A stretch of DNA of 64,000 bases from Lachnobacterium bovis DSM 14045 (GCF_900107245.1 NZ_FNPG01000018.1:1-64000), one strand, 5' to 3'. Counted from the first letter of the stretch, positions 24,465-33,989 are shown. Notes: generated by a model from the letters alone, not told the origin. Numbers and translations: made by a program.

Positions 24465-26946
24465 ATCCACCTCCGTCTGTATTTACAATCTTGTAAATCT
24501 CTGACTCCTTACTCATTCTCATATCAAACGGAACAGTAACATTTCCCATCTTTAAAAGTCCGGTTCCTGAATCAGCATTATCAACGAAGTTAAACATCGC
24601 TGGACTAATCTGTGGCAAGAACTTCATCAGTTTCTCTTTATCAAGAGTTGACTGTGATAGTAGTGCAAAATACTCCGTATTAGAAAGAATGGCGGATAAC
24701 TTTCCTCCATTATCATTGTTAAGAAGGTCAGTCATATTCTGAGTGATGCCATTTAAGATACCGCTCATTTTACGGATTTCCTTCCAAAGCTTCAGGATAA
24801 ATTCCGCTACCTGGGGAACTCCCAATAGTTCGTGGAATTCATCTACGTAAAGATGTGTCCACCTGCCTTCTTTCGCGTTATCCTTCACCTTGTTTCGGAC
24901 TGTCTCCATCATTACAAGCATTGCTGTAAGTCGGATATTATCCTTAAGACCACTGATATCAAAAACAATGAATCTATTATCTAACATGACATTGGTTCTG
25001 TGATTAAAGAGGTTCAAAGATCCGTTAACAAAGATCTCCATTGCTGCAGCCAAATGAGCTGCCAGGCTGCTTCCTTCATCTAAAAGCCCCTGATAAATAT
25101 CCTGAAGTGTTGGTGAATAAGCCCTTATCTGCTCTTCAACACTTAGATTCTGCTCTATGTCAAACATCACTGATTCCGTTCGCATGTAGCTTGGCACCTC
25201 ATAATCACTTGCTTTCTCAGCTTCGCCATTTAACTTCTTTCTCAGTGAATAATTCTCTGAGTAAACCTTTTCAATAACGCTATCTATGATTCCCTGCTCC
25301 TCTGGCAAGATATCTCGTTTCATACAGCTTGATAACAATGACAGAATAAAGTCTGCCTTGTCTGAGATAATCTCTCTAAGCTTCACGTAATCCACATCCG
25401 TATAATCTACATCCATCGGATTAAGATAGAATTCCTTCGATGAATCAAAGCTGATAATCGTACCATCTGTAATCCCTGACAGATTTCCATACTCTGACTG
25501 TGGATCGATTATAAGAATCTGATCTGTAGGGTTATTTACAAATGTGCTTATGATTTCAGACTTCGCAAACACCGATTTACCGGAACCTGACTGACCAAGA
25601 ATCAGTCCATTATGGTTCTTTAACAACTTCTTATTTGCAAAGATTGCATTCTGACTCAGCTGGTTTACTCCATAATAAGTTCCACCCTCATCATTAAGCT
25701 CCTGTGTCTTATATGGCATAAACATTGCAAGACATGTTGAACTTAAATTACATACCCTCTTAAACTCCTGTATTCCAAGTGGGAGGCAAGAATTAAAGCC
25801 TTCTCTCTGCTTACCAAAACAACTATGCAGCTTAATAGATTTCAAAGAAGCAATGTTCTTTAACTTCTCTTCGATCTGTGTCAGTTCCTCCTCACTATTT
25901 GCTAATACCATAACTAGAATTGTGGTATTAAAGTAATGCTCATCCAAGGAGTCAATCTCCTTGGAAAATTCGTCTAACTTCTCTTTCTCATTCAGAAGTT
26001 TCTGACTCGCATCAGCCAAATAATCATTATTATTTCTGTTACGCTGCTTTTCATTCTCAATCTTCATTCCGACAGCCATATACTTACGTCCAACTTCCTG
26101 TTTGAATCCTGCAATATCAAGAAGTTCGCTATTAACCGTCACATAGCTTGTACAGTTCAGCTTGCTTAAACTTGAGATGATGTCTGACTCCAATGACTTC
26201 GGATATTCCTCGATATACATCACTTTTCCAAATCTGCCATTTAGCATGAACATCTCATTTTCAAATCTTACAGATGCCGGAGCCAAGGTATTTAACCAAT
26301 CATGACAAGCTGCATACTCCTTCTCAAAGTCGAACTTATAATTGTTCTCGATTCCAACATGTGTCACGTTATAAATCTTCTGCATTCTCTCATTGATGCC
26401 GACTGGTCTCATTATCGATCCCTGCATTCCATTCGCACCAATTCCAATAAATGCACTTCTAATTGCTGTATCTGTAGACATAAACATCTGCTTCGCATCA
26501 TGCATATCTTCTGCCTTGATAGTAAGTGTCAGATAGATCGTCTGATACAATCCCTGTCTAGCATCAGAAACCTTATCTCGAATCACCTGGTTATAACTTC
26601 TTCTTAAAAAATCATATTTATCGCCCCTTAACGCATACAGTATCTTTTCATGAAACAGCTTCTCATCTACATATTCGTTTGCGACCGTGTATGAAAATCT
26701 GCATGGAATTGTCTTCAGGACTTTACCAAAATTGATAATGATTTCTTTCTGCTCTGCATCTGTTACACCCGCAAAGTTGATGTCACTTAAGACATACAGT
26801 TTTGAAAACATCTTGTTGTTCAACTCGAAGATTCCACTTTCATCGATACTCTTCACTGATAAGATATCCTGTACAGAGGTCATCTCCTTTACAAGCGGGA
26901 CATCGCATGTCTTTGTCTGCTCATATTTGGTTTTAATTGCTTCCAT
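24454..26946 (-). CDS. virB4: VirB4-type conjugation ATPase
   Basis: An 830-residue T4SS motor. The N-terminal domain (to about 430) leads to Walker A LILGQSGSGKSVFAKS near 448, and Walker B HLYVDEFHELLGVP near 690, with the family motif ILNGITQNMTDLL following. Length is normal for the family. It drives pilus biogenesis and substrate transfer with VirD4. The start at 26,946 follows AGGAGGTCAGGAAG and overlaps the preceding gene by 14 bases; the 3' end overlaps the hydrolase gene by 11. Confidence 0.95.
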   Translation of the reverse strand: MEAIKTKYEQTKTCDVPLVKEMTSVQDILSVKSIDESGIFELNNKMFSKLYVLSDINFAGVTDAEQKEIIINFGKVLKTIPCRFSYTVANEYVDEKLFHEKILYALRGDKYDFLRRSYNQVIRDKVSDARQGLYQTIYLTLTIKAEDMHDAKQMFMSTDTAIRSAFIGIGANGMQGSIMRPVGINERMQKIYNVTHVGIENNYKFDFEKEYAACHDWLNTLAPASVRFENEMFMLNGRFGKVMYIEEYPKSLESDIISSLSKLNCTSYVTVNSELLDIAGFKQEVGRKYMAVGMKIENEKQRNRNNNDYLADASQKLLNEKEKLDEFSKEIDSLDEHYFNTTILVMVLANSEEELTQIEEKLKNIASLKSIKLHSCFGKQREGFNSCLPLGIQEFKRVCNLSSTCLAMFMPYKTQELNDEGGTYYGVNQLSQNAIFANKKLLKNHNGLILGQSGSGKSVFAKSEIISTFVNNPTDQILIIDPQSEYGNLSGITDGTIISFDSSKEFYLNPMDVDYTDVDYVKLREIISDKADFILSLLSSCMKRDILPEEQGIIDSVIEKVYSENYSLRKKLNGEAEKASDYEVPSYMRTESVMFDIEQNLSVEEQIRAYSPTLQDIYQGLLDEGSSLAAHLAAAMEIFVNGSLNLFNHRTNVMLDNRFIVFDISGLKDNIRLTAMLVMMETVRNKVKDNAKEGRWTHLYVDEFHELLGVPQVAEFILKLWKEIRKMSGILNGITQNMTDLLNNDNGGKLSAILSNTEYFALLSQSTLDKEKLMKFLPQISPAMFNFVDNADSGTGLLKMGNVTVPFDMRMSKESEIYKIVNTDGGGYGV

Positions 26947-27919
26947 CTTCCTGACCTCCTAATACATTCATCTGATCTAAAACATCAACGGTTACATTTC
27001 TCATGTACGTTAACTGCAATAGACCTAAGCTACTAATCGATTCAGCAGCAATCTTCTGGGCTCCAATACTTGGAGCGATAACGAAGCCTTCGGCTGATAA
27101 GATTGATATGATTGTTTTTTCTACAATGGCTCTCGCATCATCTGAATCACAAAGAAACATAATCTGAAATGAGCTATTTAGAAATTCCAAGTCACTCTTT
27201 CCTCGCCTGTTAAACTTCTGCTCAAGGGTTCTGCCAAAATCAATCTGATCTGCTGTAGAGATGCTATCTAAGTCATAAGCGATCTCAATTTCACATCCCA
27301 TCTTTCTTAGTTTCTCAACGACATCGCCCTTAAGCGTTTCTGGATACTGCATCACAAAAAGTGTTTCACCAAAGTCGGCTTCCATTCGGAAACTGCTTAC
27401 ATCCTCAACCACCTCTGCAATGCATTCCTTCTTCCAATCTTTCTTTCCACGCACCATAGAAGCATATGAGAAGTTTTCCTTATTCCTATTTACTGCCTTC
27501 ATCGTTTCATCAATACTGCACAGCGAGATTTCCATATGCTTGGCAACCTTCTCTTCATCTTCTGAGAAGTAGGTCCTTACCTCGTCATAGGTTTCTCCGT
27601 TTTCAGTGAGCGTCATATAGGTGTTTTCTTCTCCTTCACTACCAATTACAGTAGTTATCCTCACACTGGCCTTTAGCTCTTTGGCAAAAGATCCAGCTCC
27701 AATCCCACTTGCATTTCTGACCTTATAAACTCTTTTCCAACAGTCCCTCTCAAATCTGAAGGTTCCTGCCGGATCAAAGCTTAGTAATTTCATCGATGCT
27801 ACTGTTATCTTTGGAACTGGAATGAGCATCCTATTTGCTTCACGGATACGCTTTTCTTTTTCTTTCTTTAGTCGCTTCTCTTCACGACTAATGGCTTTAC
27901 TGCCAGCTCCTCTTCTCAT
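26933..27919 (-). CDS. VirB4 N-domain paralogue lacking the ATPase
   Basis: A 328-residue protein with no Walker motifs. Its region ETLFVMQYPETLKGDVVEKL followed by MGCEIEIAYDLDSIS and FGRTLEQKF parallels VirB4 residues around EEYPKSLESDIISSLSKLNC and FKQEVGRKY, in the same order. It therefore looks like a duplicated VirB4 N-terminal domain without the motor. The start is basic (KRLKKEKEKRIREANR). It is encoded immediately before virB4 and overlaps it, so the two proteins may assemble together. The homology is read by eye and should be tested by profile comparison. Confidence 0.65.
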   Translation of the reverse strand: MRRGAGSKAISREEKRLKKEKEKRIREANRMLIPVPKITVASMKLLSFDPAGTFRFERDCWKRVYKVRNASGIGAGSFAKELKASVRITTVIGSEGEENTYMTLTENGETYDEVRTYFSEDEEKVAKHMEISLCSIDETMKAVNRNKENFSYASMVRGKKDWKKECIAEVVEDVSSFRMEADFGETLFVMQYPETLKGDVVEKLRKMGCEIEIAYDLDSISTADQIDFGRTLEQKFNRRGKSDLEFLNSSFQIMFLCDSDDARAIVEKTIISILSAEGFVIAPSIGAQKIAAESISSLGLLQLTYMRNVTVDVLDQMNVLGGQEDGSN

Positions 27920-27934
27920 GGCTACACCTCCTAA

Positions 27935-28156
27935 TTAGTTGTGATCGAACCAACCATTAATGAGTGTTGTAATCTTGTTCTGGAAGTTTGGAAGTAATGT
28001 CTTTGTACCGAAAATGTACAGAAGACCTGCAATACCAGCAGCAACAGCAATAATAATGAACATAATGATGATCTGGTCAGAACCTTCCACCTTCTGTGCC
28101 ATAAAATTCTTTGCTCTGATAATTGCTCCATCCATCTTTCTTACCAACTTATTCAT
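27935..28156 (-). CDS. Flp-pilin-like/DUF6133-like small protein
   Basis: A 73-residue peptide: basic N-terminus, VEGSDQ, then a single 22-residue hydrophobic helix IIIMFIIIAVAAGIAGLLYIF, then a short polar tail. This is the architecture of Flp/type IVb pilins and of DUF6133 proteins in clostridial ICEs, although the Gly-to-Glu+5 cleavage motif is not perfect. It is the first gene after the double promoter modules, as a major pilin that needs high expression would be. ATG at 28,156 follows AAGGAGGATTAGTTA. It could be the main subunit of the Tad-like pilus. Confidence 0.65.
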   Translation of the reverse strand: MNKLVRKMDGAIIRAKNFMAQKVEGSDQIIIMFIIIAVAAGIAGLLYIFGTKTLLPNFQNKITTLINGWFDHN

Positions 28157-28219
28157 TAACTAATCCTCCTTGTGATATTAAAAATTTGTAGTTTGTAAGT
28201 GGACCTCGCCTTACATAAT

Positions 28220-28251
28220 GCATATAGACCTCAGACGAATTACATCTGCAG
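28220..28251 (-). promoter_or_regulatory. Promoter-like module C1
   Basis: CTGCAGAT, 16 bases, CTATATGC on the minus strand, 64 bases before the pilin-like start. It is the second of two modules in tandem. Confidence 0.78.
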
Positions 28252-28302
28252 TTTTTCTGAAGATTTATTTTTCATCTTTCATCTATTTGCTTGTTACAAA
28301 TC

Positions 28303-28334
28303 TCATATAGGCAACGCTTCCAGCCAATCTGCAA
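28303..28334 (-). promoter_or_regulatory. Promoter-like module C2
   Basis: TTGCAGAT, 16 bases, CTATATGA on the minus strand, followed by GTAACAAGCAAATAG as after module B. It lies directly after an intrinsic terminator, which fits a true transcription start region. Confidence 0.75.
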
Positions 28335-28343
28335 AAATACAAC

Positions 28344-28377
28344 AAAAAAAAGATCTACGGAATATATCCGCAGACCT
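28344..28377 (-). terminator. Intrinsic terminator before modules C1/C2
   Basis: Minus-strand AGGTCTGCGG...CCGTAGATCT stem with a short AT loop and eight T. It ends the transcript that covers the ribbon-helix-helix gene and candidate oriT. Confidence 0.85.
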
Positions 28378-28404
28378 TCATCATTATTTATATTTGTTTT
28401 TGTG

Positions 28405-28455
28405 TACCATTCCGACCCCCGTCCCCCCTGCCCGACTCCCAGGGGGGCAAGTCAG
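28405..28455. other. Candidate origin of transfer (oriT)
   Basis: An unusually GC-rich island in AT-rich DNA: an 8-bp perfect inverted repeat CCCCCCTG (28,423-28,430) / CAGGGGGG (28,440-28,447) with a nine-base loop, a further C-run at 28,416-28,420, and an asymmetric flank GCAAGTCAGC. It lies between a ribbon-helix-helix gene and the pilus operon and is noncoding. Relaxosome sites of MOB-P-type elements look like this; the nic position is not determined from sequence. Confidence 0.6.
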
Positions 28456-28462
28456 CTTTGGA

Positions 28463-28774
28463 TTACAACTTAGTAAAGGTATTTGCTCCGGTACGATCTT
28501 TGTCATTTACTTCGATTCCAAGCTCAACCTGATGGTTATAAAGCTTCACTCCAAGATTTGAAGGTGGTGTATCAATAAGATCTCTTAACGCAAAAGTCTT
28601 TCCCTTTTCCATTTCAGAAATCTTCGTTGTTACCTTGTTCCAAAGTTCTGCATATGTACGAAGTCTAAGTACCTCATCTTTACAATATGAACTAATATCA
28701 GGATATCCAGCTTCTTTCGCATAACTCTCTAGTCTCTTTAACTCTTCATCATTAACTGAAAATTGTACTCTCAT
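28463..28774 (-). CDS. Ribbon-helix-helix protein, probable relaxosome/oriT-binding factor
   Basis: A 103-residue protein opening with MRVQFSVNDEELKRLESYAK, a beta-strand then helix as in CopG/MobC-type ribbon-helix-helix proteins, followed by a helical region. Its gene ends eight bases before the GC-rich candidate oriT. Its promoter is overlaid by an 8-bp-arm palindrome, so it likely represses itself. In other conjugative systems such proteins bend oriT DNA and help the relaxase; by position that is my inference here. Confidence 0.75.
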   Translation of the reverse strand: MRVQFSVNDEELKRLESYAKEAGYPDISSYCKDEVLRLRTYAELWNKVTTKISEMEKGKTFALRDLIDTPPSNLGVKLYNHQVELGIEVNDKDRTGANTFTKL

Positions 28775-28803
28775 AGTGTATCCTCCTGTTATTTATCATT
28801 ATT

Positions 28804-28863
28804 TGCAGAGGTTTGTTCATCCCTCTGCACTGATATAATAACACCTTGCTGACGTTTGCGCAA
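28804..28863 (-). promoter_or_regulatory. Promoter with palindromic operator
   Basis: TTGCGC (28,858-28,863) and TATTAT (28,835-28,840) are 17 bases apart. Directly downstream, TGCAGAGG and CCTCTGCA (28,804-28,829) form a perfect palindrome with a ten-base centre, covering the expected start point. Confidence 0.7.
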
Positions 28864-28872
28864 CCCCCTGCA

Positions 28873-28901
28873 TAAAAATAAGGACCTCATTCGAGATCCT
28901 T
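28873..28901 (-). terminator. Intrinsic terminator overlapping a TGA stop
   Basis: Minus-strand AAGGATCTC-GAAT-GAGGTCCTT followed by a T-rich tract. The stop codon of the HTH gene lies in the loop, so here TGA is a genuine stop. Confidence 0.75.
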
Positions 28902-29396
28902 ATCTTCCTCTTCTACCATTTCTAATATTTTTTCTGATGTTTCAAGTGCTGTTCTAATATAACCCTCAAGCTCTTTGACTTTCTTTGGATTTCTCCTTTT
29001 TGCATCAAGTAGCATATCTGCTTTCTTTGCTGCTACACGAGTAGACTCAATCAATGCTTCATAGGTTGCATACCGTTTTGTGTTCTTGTTCGAAATTACA
29101 TTCTTCATCAAGTCCTCATCGGGTTTTACGCTCTCATACCACTTGATTTTTCTTAGTGCTGGTGAATCTCCAACATACTTTCTTGCAGAACCAACATAGC
29201 TCCTGATATCTTCATGAATCGTATTAACTGCAACATTATATTTCTTCGCTAGTTGTCCTTCACTTATGCCTTTCATATATGAACGCAGCACATACTTCTG
29301 ACGAGATGTCACGCCCACTTTGCTCATATATTTCATTAGTCCTTCGTCTTCAATAATCTGACGATACCTTGGGACTATCTTTTTCTTCTCCTCCAT
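28887..29396 (-). CDS. HTH (sigma-region-4/LuxR-like) DNA-binding protein
   Basis: A 169-residue protein with a helix-turn-helix at about 30-65: VTSRQKYVLRSYMKGISEGQ then LAKKYNVAVNTIHEDI, the pattern of sigma region 4 and LuxR-type domains. The C-terminal half is a charged helix pair. ATG at 29,396 follows GGAGGG. It is monocistronic, ends in TGA within a terminator, and sits between the oriT region and the secreted-protein gene. A regulator of transfer is likely; target unknown. Confidence 0.65.
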   Translation of the reverse strand: MEEKKKIVPRYRQIIEDEGLMKYMSKVGVTSRQKYVLRSYMKGISEGQLAKKYNVAVNTIHEDIRSYVGSARKYVGDSPALRKIKWYESVKPDEDLMKNVISNKNTKRYATYEALIESTRVAAKKADMLLDAKRRNPKKVKELEGYIRTALETSEKILEMVEEEDKDLE

Positions 29397-29484
29397 ATTC
29401 ACCCTCCATTGTTACATTACCCCATATAGAAATATTATCACAATACAGAAAAAAGGACATTGCTAATGCAACGCCCTTTAAACT

Positions 29485-31173
29485 CTATTTATTATAAGTG
29501 CTTCTATCAATACTTGTATGGAATGTAGTAAGCAAGTATCGCTGTGTTGTCAACTTCTTTTCTGTTATATTTCCAGCATGGTCTGAAACCGCAATCACAT
29601 AATACTCTGGTAAATCACTAGCTACATTATCATCATAATAGATATTAAAGTATGAGTGCGTGTCTGAACTTGCCCAACTTCCATTCGTTGTACTTGAATA
29701 AATAGGATATCTATGACCGTCTACAACCTTATAGAGCATTACACTTCTAAGACCAGATGTCACATTTGGATTATTCACGCTTCTTCGCGCTTCATCATCC
29801 GTGTGCTGATTTATAACATTATCCTGACAATATCCAGATACCGTCATTCCCTGAATTACTTTTGTAATCTCAGTTCCATCAATCCCAGGCTTCGTAATAT
29901 CATACTTTGTTGTAACATAAGCTGTCGATGAATGATCAACATTATCCGTTGCAACAATCTTCCAGGTGTGAATCCCTTCATACCTAGATGTGAGCGTATA
30001 GGATACGCTACCACTTCCTCTTGCGACTTCTCGTCCTACATCATCATAAATAACCATAGACGACATTCCAGAACCAGTATAACTGGTCCCTGTAAGATAA
30101 TCTGTTCCGCTTACACCAATGACCGGAGCTCTATTTGTCCAATCCGTATTCGTTGTTTCAAGTCCATGAATCGCGGGATTACTATGATCCAAGTATATAT
30201 ATGCAGATGTTGCTGACCAAGAATTCCCCTTTTTGTCTGTTACCGTCATTCGGTATTTAAAAACACCTTCACTTGTTTCTGTGTATGTCTTGGTCTGTAG
30301 ATTAGTTGTTCCATTATATGTCCATGTCTTAACTGTAGTTCATGTTCCCGTCACCCTTGAATAACGCTCTAATACAATACTACTTAGACCAGAGCCCTCA
30401 TCCTGTGCAGTTACAGTTACAGTTCCATTCCCTGCACTCCACGAATTAGGTCTTGCAACAATCGAACCTGTAGGCTTTGTCTCATCTTTCCAATGTGCCT
30501 TCATTGTAACTGTTCCGCCGTCCTGGTCATGCGTATATGAACCACTAGGATAGTAATGACCACCAATTGATGCCACCCAATACTTAAAGGTCCAGCCCCT
30601 TCGTGTAGGCTTCCCACTTCTTAGTGTTAATGTCTGCCCCTCTTTCTTTGTCTGACTTGCCGGAGCACCTGTTCCTCCATTTGCATCATAAGCTACAGTA
30701 TGTTCAATTTTTCTTATCTTCACAGCTGATACATATGTTAAATAGCCACCACTATATTTCCAAACACCATTTCCCTTGTCATAATATCCTAAAGCTGCAA
30801 GCTGCTGTTTTGCTTCTGCAACTGTCATATTATAATTTCCATGGCTAATTAAATCGGCTAATGCATCATCTAAAGATCTTCCTAAAACTGGATTCTGTGT
30901 ATTTAATTCTATTCCATCATTAGGGCTAGTATATGTATGACTAGTTGTATTTCCAAAACTCTTAATCGGATTCTTTGTTACAACAGTCAATTCAATTGCA
31001 TTGTCTGATGCATTGTAATAATAATAAAATGTGTAGGTATTGCTTCCACCTATGTTTCCCTGTCCAGTACCTCCTGTATCTCCGATATTATCTGCATATG
31101 TTGTAATAGGACTTGCAATAAAAAGACAAAACATCAACATCACGACGCCAACTAGCTTCTGCTTAATATTCAT
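29485..31173 (-). CDS. Secreted Ig-like/InlB-repeat surface protein, in-frame TGA at codon 278
   Basis: Reads as 562 residues if TGA at 30,340-30,342 is passed. Signal peptide at 1-32 (LVGVVMLMFCLFIASPITTYA). Residues about 165-235 form an InlB-B/Listeria-Bacteroides repeat (VAYDANGGTGAPASQ...WTFKYW). Several Ig-like or bacterial adhesin repeats follow (GSGLSSIVLERY, GSGMSSMVIYDD, TSGLRSVMLYKV). The TGA falls in VTGT-stop-TTVKTW, a strand where Trp is natural. ATG at 31,173 follows GGAGGAG. It has no sortase motif or transmembrane tail, so it may be a pilus-tip or released adhesin. It is the last gene of the operon starting at module D. Confidence 0.8.
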
Positions 31174-31174
31174 A

Positions 31175-31876
31175 CTACTCCTCCTCTCCACTATAAATTG
31201 TTATCTCAATATACACCGTCTTTTTGTAAGTAACGTCCCCTATTCGATACTCTACTTCTGCGGTTACATTCTCTGGGATCTCCACGCCAGCTTCTGTCTT
31301 CATAGTCTGATAGTAGACTTTAGATGACTTAAGTTCATCGTACTTCGTGTCTTTAAGCAACGACTTAAGAACACTCGATTCACCATTTAATACATATAGT
31401 TTTCTTCCATTTGCATCATACGTTTCATCATCAAAAGTTACATCCTTAAGGTTTGTATCCATCCCATTAGATTCCATTAGTCCATTGAATATCCCATCTG
31501 CAGACTTCCCCTTATAATCAAATCCAAAGACTTCCTTAAAGCTTAACTCCTTAATCTTATCTTCTATTAATTCACCACTCGCTAACGCTTCTGTTAAATC
31601 AAAGGTAGAATCTGTCTCATCTTTTAGGTTGATATCCGAAGTAACATACTTCTCGTAGGTCATACTGCTATTACCATCTAAATCATTTGTCTCGGTTCTT
31701 TTCACAACGCTCACTGAGATATGATTAGCTTTTGCAAAGTAGTTTTCACACTCTGTAGTGATTGGATTGTCTTCACTGACTTTGATTGCTTCTTTACTCT
31801 CCTTCTTTCCGCAACCAGAAATGGTCCCAAGAAGCGTGATTGCTGCCAATGCTACAATTAAACATTTTCTCCTCAT
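31175..31876 (-). CDS. Lipoprotein of the module-D operon
   Basis: A 233-residue lipoprotein with signal IVALAAITLLGTIS and lipobox ISGC at about 20-23, followed by an acidic, beta-rich domain without a recognised family. Its start overlaps the preceding stop (TAATG) and its stop lies two bases before the Ig-like gene. Probably anchored outside the membrane next to the pilus; exact role unknown. Confidence 0.75.
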   Translation of the reverse strand: MRRKCLIVALAAITLLGTISGCGKKESKEAIKVSEDNPITTECENYFAKANHISVSVVKRTETNDLDGNSSMTYEKYVTSDINLKDETDSTFDLTEALASGELIEDKIKELSFKEVFGFDYKGKSADGIFNGLMESNGMDTNLKDVTFDDETYDANGRKLYVLNGESSVLKSLLKDTKYDELKSSKVYYQTMKTEAGVEIPENVTAEVEYRIGDVTYKKTVYIEITIYSGEEE

Positions 31877-33501
31877 TACTTATCCTCCCCTGTTAAATGA
31901 ATCATCGTTCTCAAAATACTCTTCTCATAACCTCGTAACACTTCTCCTTCATCCTCAGGATTAAGCAATGCTACAGGCACCAAACCATTCCTTGCTATGA
32001 ATAAGTATTCTTCTTTACCATCAATGATTACCCCTAACTTCTTAATATATGCCGACTGTTTCATATATCCTGACACCGCTGATAACAGATTCGTACCAGC
32101 GAAAGTTGCCTCATCTTCAATGGCTCCATCCTCACCTACAATCTGAATCTTAATAGGAACATCAATCGTTTCATTCCAAGCATCTTCTGTATTAACCTGA
32201 GGCTCTTCTTCCTTAATGAATCCATTAATCTCAATAATTAGGTTATGAATATCATCAAGCGAATCCATTGATATCACATGATTCTCACGAATTAGATCCA
32301 AATCTCTAATATACCTATGACCATTCTTATCAATAAGATTCTCTACAATCTGTTCTCTATCATCCGGAATTTCCAAATCATATCCAGACATGTAATCCAT
32401 ATAGCGATCCGCCAACATTAATGCCTGATAGTACTTTGCTTTAAATCCAGCTTCAAGGTGAAACATCTCCATTAAAATTCGATTGTAATACTCCTTAAAC
32501 TTCAAATACTCCTGAATGCTAAGTGTTTTCCCAATGTATTCACCAAAGCAAACTGACACAAAATCAAAGTACATAGCCAATGAAGCCTTATCAATTTCTC
32601 TATATGGTAAGAGACAATACTCTCCTGACAAGAGGTCTTCTATCATATACTGGCAAAAATCTTCTGTAGCTTTTGTAAGCTCTAAAAGACTGTGATCACT
32701 GTTGTTATATGATTTGGCTGATATATTTCTCGTTAAGCCAAAAAAGATATCATTCTTTCTCTTCATCAAAGAGTATTCCGGCATATCCTTGCATGGATGA
32801 CACTCATTAAAATACAAAGTCTTATCATAGAACGGAATCTCAACGCACTTTGTCTTTGAGCTCTTTGCCTCAACCATTCGAAGCTCTTCGCCAATATCCT
32901 TCTGATTCTTTTTCTTCTCCACCACCGACTTCATGCGATCTACAAGAGATGTTCTTTTCACTTCCGGTTTTGCTACGTTCTTTACTTCTTTTTTCTCTGG
33001 CTTTTCTTCTTCCTCAACCTGTGGCATTCTCTCGATCTGCTTTTCCAAGTCAACAATTTCCTTTTCAAAGCGATCAAGAAATGCTTCATTCTTAGCTGCT
33101 GTGATCTCGATTGCCTCTTTCTCATAATCAGCTGCGCTCATTGCGTTGATTTTTGAAAGCTTAATGATATTAATAACCCTAGAAATCTGAGCTTTATACT
33201 CTTTTATTAACTGTCTGGTTAATCTAGCATTAAAGTTCTCTGTCTCAGCCTCTACGAGCGTTCTTACCTTAACCATCGCAACTGCACTCTTTGCAATATC
33301 ATCAATCTCAGCACCTTCATTTTTCATAAAGACCTGATTGTATTCACCAAGCGCATTCTTCAGATCCGAAGCCTCCATGCGTCTCTGTAAAATAACTAGG
33401 GTATCCCCATCTGTGATAGTGAATCTCTCTCCTGGTGTTGCATTTATGATGTCCTCCATCGAGTTCATCATTCTTCTAATCAAAACTAATTCATCGTTCA
33501 T
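31876..33501 (-). CDS. Unknown cytoplasmic protein of the Tad-like operon
   Basis: A 541-residue protein without signal or membrane segment. Residues about 60-215 are mainly charged helix (a coiled coil with KEIVDLEKQIERMPQVEEEE); the centre contains a Cys-rich patch ECHPCKDMPEY; the last 90 residues look like a compact alpha/beta domain (IPIKIQIVGEDGAIEDEATF). No family is recognised. Translational overlap at both ends with the prepilin peptidase and lipoprotein genes suggests it is needed in fixed ratio with them. Confidence 0.6.
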   Translation of the reverse strand: MNDELVLIRRMMNSMEDIINATPGERFTITDGDTLVILQRRMEASDLKNALGEYNQVFMKNEGAEIDDIAKSAVAMVKVRTLVEAETENFNARLTRQLIKEYKAQISRVINIIKLSKINAMSAADYEKEAIEITAAKNEAFLDRFEKEIVDLEKQIERMPQVEEEEKPEKKEVKNVAKPEVKRTSLVDRMKSVVEKKKNQKDIGEELRMVEAKSSKTKCVEIPFYDKTLYFNECHPCKDMPEYSLMKRKNDIFFGLTRNISAKSYNNSDHSLLELTKATEDFCQYMIEDLLSGEYCLLPYREIDKASLAMYFDFVSVCFGEYIGKTLSIQEYLKFKEYYNRILMEMFHLEAGFKAKYYQALMLADRYMDYMSGYDLEIPDDREQIVENLIDKNGHRYIRDLDLIRENHVISMDSLDDIHNLIIEINGFIKEEEPQVNTEDAWNETIDVPIKIQIVGEDGAIEDEATFAGTNLLSAVSGYMKQSAYIKKLGVIIDGKEEYLFIARNGLVPVALLNPEDEGEVLRGYEKSILRTMIHLTGEDK

Positions 33502-33989
33502 TACATAAACCTCCCAATGACATAAATTGCCATGATAACTATCAAAACTATTGAAAATCCTGGTATCACTGCCATATCTCCTGACAATGCAAACTTCCTT
33601 TTCCTACATCGATACTCAATAGCACCGATACCGATTGATATTGCTATTGAAGCTGTCAGTAATAAGCACTCTGTAATAGCAAGTGCTATGATATTTGAGG
33701 CTGGAACACATACTAGACATATATTTGCAAAAAGAAGGAACATATCACTATCTCCATCTCCCCATACCTTAAATACCTTCATTAAAATGAATAAAACGGA
33801 ATGTACTACAAGAAAGCAGATAACCTCTGCTTTCCTGTAACTAACAACATTCCACAAAACTATTGCCCAAGCATCAATTAGGACTAAACAGGGAAAGGAA
33901 AAGACTGTTCTTTCCTTGATATCCTGGACAAAGGAAACTATCAAAAATATTGCTGTAACAACTGCCATAACAAGTATTAACCTATTCAT
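33501..33989 (-). CDS. tadV: TadV-type A24 prepilin peptidase
   Basis: A 162-residue membrane aspartic protease that cuts prepilin leaders. The two catalytic Asp are visible in VQDIKERTVF near residue 24 and in the GxGD-type motif WGDGDSDMF near 77. About five hydrophobic helices span the rest. The short length without the methylase domain is typical of Tad-type enzymes. It overlaps its neighbours at both ends. Expected substrates are the pilin-like proteins at 27,935, 12,965 and 12,386. Confidence 0.85.
   Translation of the reverse strand: MNRLILVMAVVTAIFLIVSFVQDIKERTVFSFPCLVLIDAWAIVLWNVVSYRKAEVICFLVVHSVLFILMKVFKVWGDGDSDMFLLFANICLVCVPASNIIALAITECLLLTASIAISIGIGAIEYRCRKRKFALSGDMAVIPGFSIVLIVIMAIYVIGRFM

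Noticed and set aside
31496-31503. An eighth CTGCAGAT inside the lipoprotein gene
   Set aside because: The sequence 16 bases downstream is TAATGG, not CTATATG, and it is within coding DNA; it serves as a background match.
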